A stretch of 64,000 nt of DNA from Phragmites australis (lineage: Eukaryota > Streptophyta > Magnoliopsida > Poales > Poaceae), in the NCBI RefSeq assembly GCF_958298935.1, contig NC_084943.1, positions 13,199,001 through 13,263,000 on the forward strand, written 5' to 3'. Below are positions 54,769 through 63,496 of the stretch, piece after piece. The translations under genes and the position numbers were made by a program. How positions within the stretch are numbered: position 1 is the first letter of the stretch; the number at the start of each line of letters is the position of its first letter. The notes beneath the pieces are model-generated. The model saw nothing but the letters and a program-made list of their open reading frames with translations, did no database searches and was not told where the DNA came from.

Positions 54769-56235
54769 TGCAGCTTAAGAATAAAGTTAGAACATTTCTT
54801 GGCATCCAAATTAAGTCTTTCAGAAGTAGACCAAAGTAATAAATCAATAGGAGCACGGGGATTAAAACCATACGCTGCCTGAAACAGACTTATCTTGGTG
54901 GGGCGGTGTACTGACCTGTTGTAAGCAAAATCAATATGCGGTAAACACTCCTCCCACATTCTCAATTTTTTCTTTAGAACAGCCTGTAACATGGTCGATA
55001 AGGTATGATTGACAACCTCTGTTTGACCGTCAATTTATGAAGACATGTAGTAGAAAACAGCAGCTTCGTCCCCAATTTATTCCAAAGTGATCTCCAAAAG
55101 TGACTCAAAAACTTTGTGTCATGATTCAAAACAATAGTATTAGGCACTCCATGTAGTCAAACAATTTCCTTGAAAGACAAATTCAGCCATGTTTGTAGCA
55201 TCACCGCTCTTGTGACAAGGTATAAAATGTGCCATTTTAGAAAATCAATCCACAATTACAATTATGCTATCCCTCCCCCTCTTTATCCTAGGCAATCCTA
55301 AAACAAAACCTATGGAAATATCCTCCCAAGGTGCACTAGGAACAGGAAGGGGCATGTAAAGACCATGTGGATTTAAGCAAAACTTAGCTTTATTGCAAAT
55401 GGTGCAACGTGACATGTAGCGCTCGACGTCACGTCTCATCTTTGACCAAAAGAAATGAGCGGCCAACACATCTTGAGTCTTCTTTGCTCCAAAATGTGCC
55501 ATCAATCCTCCTCCATATGCCTCCTGCAACAACAAAAGCCGAATGGAGCTAGCTGGAGTGCATAGCTTGTTAGCACGATAGATCAATCTATCATTCATCA
55601 CATGTTTGTTCCATGTTTTCCCTTCTTTACAATGTTCAAGGACTTCTGTCAAATCCCAATCAGTAGCATATATTTTCTTTAATGGTCTCTAAACCAAAAA
55701 TCTTATGATCCAGTTGAGGTAACACGGTATAACACCTAGAAAGCGCATCAGCTATCATATTGTCATTTCCTTTCTTATGTTTTATGACATATGGAAACAA
55801 CTCAATAAATTCTACCCATTTAGCATGTCGTTTATTCAGTTTAGCTTGACTCCTAATATGTTTCAATGATTCATGATTAGAATGTATAACAAATTCTTTG
55901 GGCCAAAGATAATGTTGCCAAGTTTCAAGCACTTGAACTAAAGCATACAATTCCTTATCATAGGTATTATAATTCAGACTTGGCCCACTTAATTTCTTGT
56001 TGAAATAAGCAACATGTTTACCTTCTTCAATTAGCACACCTCCAATTACAATTCCACTGACATCACATTCTAGTTCAAAGGTCTTACAAAAATTAAGGAG
56101 TTGGAGCAATGGAGCTTGAGTGAGCTTCTATTTAACCAACTTGAATGCTTGTTCTTGTTTAGGTCCCCATTTCAAAACTTCTCCTTTCTTTGTCATCATT
56201 TAATGAAGTAGCAATGGTGCTGAAATCCCATACAA
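54769..56235 (-). pseudogene. CRM-type RT end, RNase H and integrase (minus-strand element)
   Basis: On the minus strand: the last RT residues ('DFSTIAT') near 56210, RNase H (56109-55660) with '[17 protein letters not shown]' and '[15 protein letters not shown]', and integrase from 55652. The integrase has the finger 'RYMSRCTICNKAKFCLNPHG' and the first acidic position in 'DISIGFVLGLP', here glycine instead of aspartate. The last part, 'EECLPHIDFAYNRSVH', ends at the Tat2 target site. Most of RT, protease and gag are absent: the RT end is joined at about 56235 to the leader minisatellite. Confidence 0.78.
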
Positions 56236-56515
56236 ATCCGACTAGGTGGTCACGACGACTAGGTGGTAGGACCCGAGTGGGTGGTCGGAGTACCTGGTCA
56301 GGACCCCAATTGGATGGTCGGAGTGACATGTTAGGACCTCGAGTGAGTGGTCGACGTGACTGGTCGGGACCCAGAGTGGGTGGTCGGTGTGACTGGTTGG
56401 GATCCCGAGCGGGTGGTCGGAGTGACTGGTTAGGACCCCGAGTGGGTGGTCGGAGTGGCTGGTCGAGACCCAGAGTGGGTGGTCAGATCAACTGGTCGGG
56501 ACCCCAAGGAGGGAC
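56235..56515. repeat. 33-bp minisatellite in the minus-strand CRM leader (about 8 units)
   Basis: Units such as GGTCGGAGTGACTGGTTAGG plus ACCCCGAGTGGGT repeat every 33 bp. Because 33 is divisible by three, the plus strand has an open frame (56190-56531) made of 11-residue repeats of the type GGRSDWLGPRV. This is the same satellite as at 46193-46400, in the other orientation. Confidence 0.8.
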
Positions 56516-56770
56516 ACAAACTTGGTTATAGCAGAATAGGGCAAGCCAAGTAACTCGATGACTAAATTAGCAAAGACTCAACGCTAGAAACAAGAACATA
56601 ATAACTCGACCAGCAATAAAGACACCGACGATGGTTGCGAAGGGCACAAAGCGGTTTGGACATCGAAAAACAAAGATCTAAATCCTTTTTTTGTGGGGTA
56701 ATTTTCTGGACTCTAGGTAATGGAACTCGATGAAACAAAAGGGATAACTGAGATTACATAACGGGCAACT

Positions 56771-56790
56771 GAGGCTCTGATACCGCTTGA
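56771..56790 (-). other. Primer binding site of the minus-strand CRM-type element
   Basis: On the minus strand, adjacent to the LTR end ...AACACGCA, the sequence TCAAGCGGTATCAGAGCCTC contains GGTATCAGAGC, complementary to initiator methionine tRNA. It is the best preserved primer site in the window. Confidence 0.75.
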
Positions 56791-57715
56791 TGCGTGTTTT
56801 CCCGATCTTCTCAAGGTAATATAATAAGTTGATTGGTGGAGTTTCAACATTGATGATCCAACCCTCGCGACCACTACACCACTACTCTGTGGTTATCAAC
56901 CATGTCATGATGTTGTTGACCTCACCAAGAAGGCTTTTCTAGCAAGCGAATCAAGAACACAAGCAAGAATAGGTAAATGCAATCTGAATATTACTAATTA
57001 CCAATGAAGTGCTCGAGTTGGGGTTCTACAAACCAAACAAGCAGTGAAACTATATATAACATAATAATCTAAGAAAAACACGAGCCTAAACTATGAAAGC
57101 TACTGTATATTTATATGGGATATGAGGAGGTCGACTTAAGATTGTGCAGCAGTGGAAAGGGGCGTGCACAACCTAGACTCCGACCCCGACACGATTACAA
57201 GACCCAACAGGGTCCAAAACAGTGATGCAACACCTTATTCCCTCGACTCTGCCTGCACTATAAGGAATATTTGGTCGAGCTTAAATCCATTGGAAAAGGC
57301 TCATCATAGGCTTTCCAAAATATCCAAGATCGCCTAAAACGGACTTCATATGTGAGAATTATGCCCGTTGTACTGAGTGCTGTCCTGAGACTCGACCACG
57401 ACCACGACCATGACTTTGACCACAAGCATGACTTCGACCACAAGCATGACTTCGACCACAACCATGACTAGATCTCAACCTCGAGTATGAGTAGACTTGG
57501 CCTTCGAAGGGTGACGTCTGGGTAAGGTAGTGGTGCTTCTCCTACATTCCTAAGCAAAAGAATATAGTAGTAATCCATCCAAGAAAGCATGAACAATGAG
57601 AAATGAGTTCACATGGTAGTCTAATTGTTGTGCACATGCTCTTGTAATTAGACCTTGTATGATTTGAGGAATATTAATAATATTGATGATATCTGAAGCA
57701 GCCATGGGCTCATCA
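56791..57715 (-). mobile_element. 5' LTR of the minus-strand CRM-type element (925 bp)
   Basis: Minus-strand start TGATGAGCCCATGGCTGC at 57715, end ...GGGAAAACACGCA at 56791. Contains the CR-tail coding part (57715-57550), a (GTGGTC)n-like stretch near 57390-57460, and a TATA-like CATATAAATATAC on the minus strand near 57106-57118. It is the complete reference LTR for this family in the window. Confidence 0.82.
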
Positions 57716-58747
57716 CTGGTTGTGTGCCCATTGGGGTTGGAAGAGCAGAAAATACATGCATGTCCAAATGATTGCATGTTGTATCGCGGAGAGCATGCAG
57801 ACTTGGAAGCGTGTCTCATCTATGGTGCATCACTATACAAGCATGACCGTGATGATATTGATGGTGAAGGAAAGAATAAAAGACACCTGTCAAGGTGATG
57901 TGGTATTTTCCTGTAGTCCACAGAAGGCATGCCGAACTGATGCGGTGGTACGCCAAGGAGCATAAGGATGATGGAATGCTAAGACACCCTGCTGATTCTA
58001 CGTAGTGGAGAAACATCGATAGGAAATACAAGGAGCCATTTGCAGAAGATGAGAGAAATATAAGATTTGGGTTGAGTACGGATGAGATGAATCCATTTGG
58101 TAACATCAGCTGTAATCATAACACTTGGCCTGCGACTCTATGTATCTACAACCTTCCTCCTTGGTTGTGTATGAACCGAAAGTATATTATGATGCCGATG
58201 CTGATACCAGGGCCGAGACAACCTGGCAACGATATCAATGTCTACCTGAAACCATTAATGGAAGATCTTGTAATATTGTGGAACGATGGTGTGCAGGTAT
58301 GGGATGCATACAAACAAGAGAACTTCACCCGATGTGCAATGTTGTTCGTAAAAATCCAGGATTCCTAGCAGAGATCTAGAAGCTCGACTATGGAGTGTTA
58401 AAGGTTCCTCTTTTCTAGTGCCAATGGGTCAGACTCCTGGGGGTGTGAAGATTAACAAGTATGGTATGACTACAGTGGACCAAGAACTCGTTGGATACAG
58501 AGAAGAACCTTTATTACTTGTGAATGATGTTATGGAAGTCTTCTATGTAAAAGACCCAGACCCGGCTAACAAGGAGGAGCACCACGTGATTCTTCAAGAA
58601 AAAAGAAGGATTATCGGATTGAAGAATGTTGTTGACGAGGAACACTACAATCAATTTGATGCGGTACCTCCTTTCGAAGAGGACGTCGACTTGGGTCCTA
58701 TGGAAGACACCGACGAACCTTCCTATGTACACCGTGATCATAATTAA
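57716..58747 (+). pseudogene. CACTA transposase (TNP2 / Transposase_21) pseudogene
   Basis: Encodes part of the En/Spm-type transposase. 57735-57900 reads 'HACPNDCMLYRGEHADLEAC', the conserved cysteine region. After a frameshift come a 'KVMWYFP'-like stretch and 'DGMLRHPADST-stop-WRNID'. 58064-58370 has 'LSTDEMNPFGNIS', 'IYNLPPWLCMNRKYIMMPM' and 'PGNDINVYLKPLMEDL'. At about 58378 a large internal deletion joins the C-terminal region (58390-58747), with 'GMTTVDQELVGYREEPLLL', 'EVFYVKDPDP' and 'RRIIGLKNVVDEEHYNQFD', corresponding to the DUF4216 region. The N-terminus is cut by the CRM-type LTR at 57715. It would cut at CACTA ends; this copy cannot. Confidence 0.82.
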
Positions 58748-59237
58748 GGGCGAATAGTTAAGACAAAGTAGTTAAATTGTATTAGTTGCTATGTATGAAT
58801 TTGTCTTAGATGCAATTATACCTCACTTTTATTAAGGAAGCCTCAATTTGTAGTTTATTGTGGAAGATGTCTTTATTATTATTGATTTTTCATTTTTCAG
58901 TAATGAATTAGCAATAGTACAAGCCAACACTATTGTTATGTGTTACTATTTTTATTTTTAATGAATTACCTATAGTTATGACAATTATTTTAAATTTCTA
59001 ATGATTTAAAATATTTATTGATCAAAATAATTAGCAAGCCCCAATATGGAAACTTAGGTATGAACATATTTATTTTAATTTTTTTATTGAATTAGAAAAT
59101 TGAACCAGGAAATTTCGTTATATACAAAACTTAATTTTGATATATAGCAAGTTCAAATTTAAATAAATATGCATTGGGATTTTAGGTAAAAATGTTAATA
59201 AATATAGAAAGTACAAACTCAATCGAAATTACTTGAG

Positions 59238-59289
59238 TAGCATAGCAGTTTGTTCAGTATTACTTGGTTCATGTCGCGGGTTCAAGTCT
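59238..59289 (+). other. tRNA-like A/B box pair, copy 1
   Basis: TAGCATAGCAG (A-box like, last position off) and GGTTCAAGTCT (B-box, near consensus) 30 nt apart. Not a full tRNA: no matching acceptor arms were seen. See copy 2. Confidence 0.45.
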
Positions 59290-59685
59290 TTGCACACGTG
59301 CGAAGCAAAAAAGAATTTTTTGCACCCTGCAGCAACAGCAGTGAAAGGGTGCCGGTGGACATATTGGGCCAATAGCGAAACTACTTTCACTGCCGGTGGA
59401 TTTATTGGCTGGCAGTGAAGTAGTTTAACTTTTGGTAGTCCTCTTGAGCCGGTAGTGAAGGTACCATTTCACTAATAGCAAGTTCCAATATAGAAACTTA
59501 GGTATGAACATATTTATTTTAATTTTTTATTGAATTAGAAAATTGAACCAAGAAAAATTTAGGTATATACAAAACATAATTTTGGTATATAGCAAGTTAA
59601 AATTTAAATAAATATGTATTAGGATTTTAGGTAAATATAATGTTAATAAATATAGATAGTATAAACTCAATCAAAATCACTTGGG

Positions 59686-59737
59686 TAGCGCAGTGGTTTG
59701 TTCGGTCTTACTTGGTGCAGGTCGTCGGTTTGAGTTT
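59686..59737 (+). other. tRNA-like A/B box pair, copy 2
   Basis: TAGCGCAGTGG fits the A-box consensus TRGYNNARNGG fully. GGTTTGAGTTT is a decayed B-box 30 nt downstream. The two copies have decayed at different positions, so the ancestor had both boxes. Suggests a tRNA-derived or SINE-like module inside the CACTA repeat. Confidence 0.5.
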
Positions 59738-59999
59738 CTGCGTGCGCACAAAGCTTAAAGAAATTTTTTGCACCCTGTGGCACCAGCAGTGAAAGGGGTT
59801 TGCACCCTGTGGCACCAGCAGTGAAAGGGGTTTCACTGCTGGTGGACATATTAGGCCGGCAGTGAAACTACTTTCACTGCTAGTGGACTTATTGGGCCAG
59901 CAGTGAAAGTAGTTTCACTACTGATAGTCCTCTTGAGCTAGCAGTGAAGGTACTAGTTCACTGCTGGTGGTAGTATTGAGCTGGCAGTGGAAGTCCTCC

Positions 60000-60009
60000 C
60001 CTATAAAAT
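60000..60009 (+). promoter_or_regulatory. Possible TATA box of the downstream CACTA gene
   Basis: CCTATAAAAT in a C-rich context 10 bp before the CRM-type LTR. It may have served the second CACTA gene (from 60984) before the LTR inserted between them. Based on word and position only. Confidence 0.3.
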
Positions 60010-60019
60010 GGCTCAATGC

Positions 60020-60935
60020 TAATGAGCCTATGGCTCTTTCAGATACGATCAATACTATTAATATTCCTCAAATCATGCAAGGTCCAATTACAAGTGCACG
60101 TGCGCGACAATTAAATCACCAGGTGAACTCGTTCCTTGTTGTTCATGCTTCCTTGGATGGATTACTACTAAATTTTGGTGATGTTTTATTGCTTAGGAAC
60201 ATGGTAGAAGCATCACAACCTTACCCGAATGTCACCCCTTGAAGGCCAAGTCTACTAGGACTCGAGGCTGAGCTCTAGTTATGGTCGAAGTCGTGGTCGT
60301 GGTCGATTATGAGGATAGCATGTCAGTAAAACGGGTATAACTTTCTCATACAAAGTCTGGTTTAGGCGATCTTGGACATTCTGGAAAGCTTATGATGATC
60401 CATTTCCAATAGATCTATGCTCCACCAAATATTCATTATAGTTTAGTCAGAGTCAAAGAAATAAGATGCTACATCACTATTTTGGACCCTGTTCGGTCTT
60501 GTAATTGTGTCGGGACCGGAGTCCAGGTTGTGCATGCCTCTTTCCATAGCTGCACAACCCTAGGTCGACCTCCTCACTTTCCCCTATATATACACAATAG
60601 CCATCATTGTTTAGATTTGGGTTCTTCTAATATTATTCTGTTTTATACAGTTTTGCCACTTGTTCGGTTTCTGGAACCCCAACTCAAGCACTTCATTGGT
60701 AATTAACAATATTCAGATTGCATCTACCTATCCTTGCTTGTGTTCTCGATTCGCTTGTAGGAAAAGCTTTCTTGGTGAGATCGATCGTGTATTGGCATGG
60801 TTGATAACCACAGAGTAGTGGTGTAGTGGTTGAGAGGGTTCTCGATCTGTCCTGGTCAGAGCTATTGGATCATCAACGTCGAAACTCCACCAATTGACTT
60901 ATCATATTACCTTCAAAAGATCAGGCAAACGCGCA
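60020..60935 (+). mobile_element. CRM-type LTR without internal region (916 bp)
   Basis: Starts TAATGAGCC (from TGATGAGCC) and ends ...CAGGCAAACGCGCA. Full family content, including the CR tail (60022-60242), a (GTGGTC)n run near 60285-60305 and a TATA box at 60584-60593. Left flank AATGC and right flank TTAAA do not match, so no target duplication is visible. It may be a recombination product between different copies, or an old solo LTR. Confidence 0.75.
60584..60593 (+). promoter_or_regulatory. TATA box of the CRM-type LTR at 60020
   Basis: CTATATATAC in the same context as in the LTR at 45334. Confidence 0.5.
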
Positions 60936-60983
60936 TTAAACGCCCTGCGCCCTTTGACACTTTGAAAAAAATTCCCCTTCCAT

Positions 60984-61170
60984 GTGCCCTCCATGAAAAT
61001 GCCTCCCGACATCAAGGAGCCCACGCCGCAGAAGGACCATGAGCCTGCATCGATGAGCCCGAGCCCGTTGTCCTTGTCCTCCTCGACACCGTCGTCGTCC
61101 TCCCTAGCACCATTCCCATCCTCCTCGACACCCAGCCCGCACACCCCATCGCCCAGACCCTTGCCGTCTT
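60984..61170 (+). pseudogene. Possible first exon of the second CACTA gene (proline/serine-rich)
   Basis: Frame from ATG 60984 with 'MPPDIKEPTPQKDHEPASM' followed by a long Ser/Pro stretch. It is GC-rich against the AT-rich DNA around it, suggesting a coding exon. Proline/serine-rich N-termini are common in CACTA accessory proteins. No catalytic domain. Confidence 0.4.
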
Positions 61171-62261
61171 GCAAGTACCAAATGTTCTTTACTTCGTACT
61201 GACCTTCTTACCTCACCTTCCTATCTCCTAGCTATTGTAATGGAGGCAAGTGGCTTATAATCCTTAGATGAAATTTAGGCATTAATTTTTTTATCAATTC
61301 TTGAAAAAAGATTGTATTTGTGTTATGTAGTAGTAGTACTGAGTCTGTATTTTTTTTGTTGGCCTTGTTATCAAGGTCAAATTGGTGCTTGCCTTGGGAT
61401 TGTACACTTGCAGTGGGGTAAATATGGGTGCATAGTTAACTGTTGTTTACTTTGTGAAGGTGTTCTTCTTATTACATAACTGCTCGCCATCTTACAATCT
61501 TTTGAATATGGGAAGCATGTTGCAGCAAAGGGCTGCAGGTGTTTTCTGGGGTTGGCCAAGGGGTATGTAAGAAACTAGTTGAATAAAAGGTCATCTCACT
61601 AAACAAATATGATGATTATATCTCGCATAGTCATGTAGGGATCTCATTGCAAATGATCTTTAGAAAAGTAGCGGATGACACTAGATAGGTAGTTGAACTT
61701 GAGGTTGTTCCTTTACTGCAGTGGCAGATGTGAATGAAGTTGCAAAATTTAATTTGATGGTCTCCATAACATGTACAAATCATGATCCTTTTAGCGAAAG
61801 GTAGATGAAGAAATGAGTGATAGAAGTAGCAAATATTGTCATATAATTAGCATGTCCTTTGGTATTAGTGTGAACTCTGTTTCAAATTATGCACAATAAT
61901 CTGCAAAATTTTGTGATGGTAAAGAAAGCAAAAGTGGAAAAGTTGCATGCTTATATGACAAGCTATATGTATCAAGATGAATTTACGTGTTGATGAATCA
62001 TTAATGATGCTAGACAGATCTTAGATGTATCTAATAAGAGTTTTCATTTGTGCTTAATAACATGATAATAATATAATTAGAATTCTAATCGCACAAGATG
62101 CACAACATAATTTGTAGCAAGTATGATCCAGCATAGTGATGAAGTCAGTCTCACTAATTGGGAGTTTGTATTCTTGTTCGTTTAGCAAAAACACCTCAGA
62201 ATATTCTTTGGTGTTAGTGTGGTTTGTAGTATATCACTTTTGCATATTTTCTAAAATTTAG
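61171..62261 (+). other. AT-rich interval, possible intron
   Basis: About 1.1 kb without a plausible frame. It ends with an acceptor-like ...CTAAAATTTAG directly before the exon at 62262, so it may be an intron of the second CACTA gene. Confidence 0.4.
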
Positions 62262-62404
62262 GACTGCTATCATGGTATGTTGTTCATCGTGGTTGGCAAA
62301 GTGGAGTGTTCTCCAGTTGGGAGGAATGCCACGCACAAGTTATTGGATTAAAAGGAGCATGTTACAAAGGATACAAGTCCAAACATGAAGCTGTTGCAGC
62401 ATAG
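62262..62404 (+). pseudogene. RNase H1-type hybrid-binding (Cauli_VI / viroplasmin-like) exon
   Basis: Reads 'WYVVHRGWQSGVFSSWEEC', then 'QVIGLKGACYKGYKSKHEA', ending in a stop at 62402-62404 that may be a TGG to TAG change. This fits PF01693, the small RNA:DNA-hybrid-binding fold at the N-terminus of eukaryotic RNase H1: W-Y-V-V, then G-x-[VI]-x-x-W-x-E-C, then [GA]-x-x-[YF]-[KR]-[GS]-[YF]. An acceptor-like AG precedes it. No RNase H catalytic domain follows. Its neighbourhood suggests it is a module of the CACTA accessory protein. Confidence 0.6.
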
Positions 62405-63059
62405 AATAGTCAAGTTATGCAGGCCGAGCTAAATTGGCTAACTTTGAAAATAAGAAGTGTGATTTCACATGTAAAGATTTGATAATCCGAGTTCTGGTTG
62501 TAATCATCTTTATTTTTCTATGTAAGATGATGTGACTTGTAAGATTAATGTGTCAACTGTTAGTACCTTTATGCCTATTTTGCTATGTAAGATGTCACTT
62601 CTTTGTTAAATGTGGTCATAACGTACTAATTTACAATATTATATGTGTATACATTCTATCTATCAACTCCTTCATGGTTATCTCACTCTTTCGACAACCA
62701 CTCTCCCTCCCTCATTGGATTTATCTCTATCTCCCTCCTTCCTTTGCTCTTTATATGTAGAATACTCAATCGCTCGTCATCATCATATGCAGAACTCCCA
62801 GGAAGGGATGACATCACCAACCACCAATCTAGCCTAGGTGTAGAAGGAGATATAGTGCCGTCGCCAAACATTGAAGAAGGTAGCCTGAGCCACTACCTAA
62901 ATCTGGACCAAACAGACGCCCGTGGAGGCGACGAGGTAATTCATAAGTAGATGAATGCATATGTTCTACATATTATCGTATAGGTTCCCAATAGTTTTTT
63001 CACTTATGCGCGGATGCTTGATGCTCCGGAGGGTCATGACAATGAGCAATCCTAGGAGT
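62405..63059 (+). other. Interval between the hybrid-binding and Transposase_24-like exons
   Basis: Mostly AT-rich. A short coding-like stretch 62780-62950 ('NSQEGMTSPTTNL') and 63000-63050 may be small exons. No domain recognised. Confidence 0.35.
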
Positions 63060-63496
63060 AGCATCATGTTCGAGGTCCCTCGAAGATGCCTACAGGATGA
63101 TTTGTGATCATGGAGGTCTCACCAACAGGGGAGCCAACTGCACCAGAGAGAGTTCTAGGGCCATACATGTCAATCTATGGGATTGCTGTTAAGGATCATA
63201 TGCTCATCAGCTACAGATTGTTAACTGGTGAGCAAGGTGATCCACACGTGGTTTCTAATTCAATCAAGAATGACATCTTGTGGCCCAAGATATTAGAGAA
63301 GTTTGAATTCCCTGAAGAGACAGATATGGAAGTAGTTAGGTGTAAGACGCTAATGATCATGAGCCGTTCATTTAAGAACTGGAAGGGGACACTGAACAGA
63401 ATGTATGTGTAGCAAGGTACAATGCTAGATTTCCACAAATGGTCACAACCAAAAGATCATTGGGAAGCCTTTGCGGAGTACAAGTTGTCGGAAGAA
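63060..63496 (+). pseudogene. CACTA accessory protein exon (Transposase_24 / Ptta-like)
   Basis: Reads 'RGPSKMPTG-stop-FVIMEVSP', 'GEPTAPERVLGPY', 'WPKILEKFEFPEETD' and 'MSRSFKNWKGTLNRMYV-stop'. It then has 'HKWSQPKDHWEAFAEYKLSEE', where the Copia LTR interrupts at 63497. This order, with the 'RSFKNWK..LN..YV' core, is typical of the plant Transposase_24/Ptta family that accompanies TNP2 in CACTA elements. Both stops are one step from CGA or CAG/TGG-type codons. The right half of the domain is outside the window or lost. Confidence 0.65.

Larger units (their letters stand above)
36318..57715 (-). mobile_element. Minus-strand CRM-type Ty3/gypsy element with nested insertions
   Basis: On the minus strand: 5' LTR 57715-56791, primer site, leader with minisatellite, end of RT, RNase H and integrase (about 56235-54769). 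The Tat2 insertion (54763-38573) follows, then the integrase tail (38567-38050) and 3' LTR (38245-38050 and 36641-36318), itself split by a solo LTR. Gag, protease and most of RT are deleted. The 3' LTR lacks its terminal half at 36318. Integrase wording ('[13 protein letters not shown]') and the C-terminal 'GPITRSRARQLDH' motif running into the LTR fit the CRM chromovirus group. Confidence 0.78.
59032..59965 (+). repeat. 444-bp tandem duplication with CACTA subterminal repeats
   Basis: Copy 1 59032-59475, copy 2 59476 to about 59965. Both begin 'TAGCAAG..CCAATAT' and share an AT-rich part, a tRNA-like promoter region, 'TTTTTTGCACCCTG', and inverted 'TTCACTGCCGGTGG / CCGGCAGTGAA' words. Copy 2 also has a 31-bp internal duplication at about 59770-59830. 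The array lies behind the TNP2 gene. Confidence 0.8.

Noticed and set aside
56190..56531. 113-codon Gly/Arg/Trp repeat protein
   Set aside because: Made of the 33-bp minisatellite on the antisense strand of the leader; kept as a finding about the repeat, not as a gene.
59686..59760. Functional tRNA gene
   Set aside because: Only A and B box words are present; no acceptor stem pairing or anticodon arm could be formed by eye.
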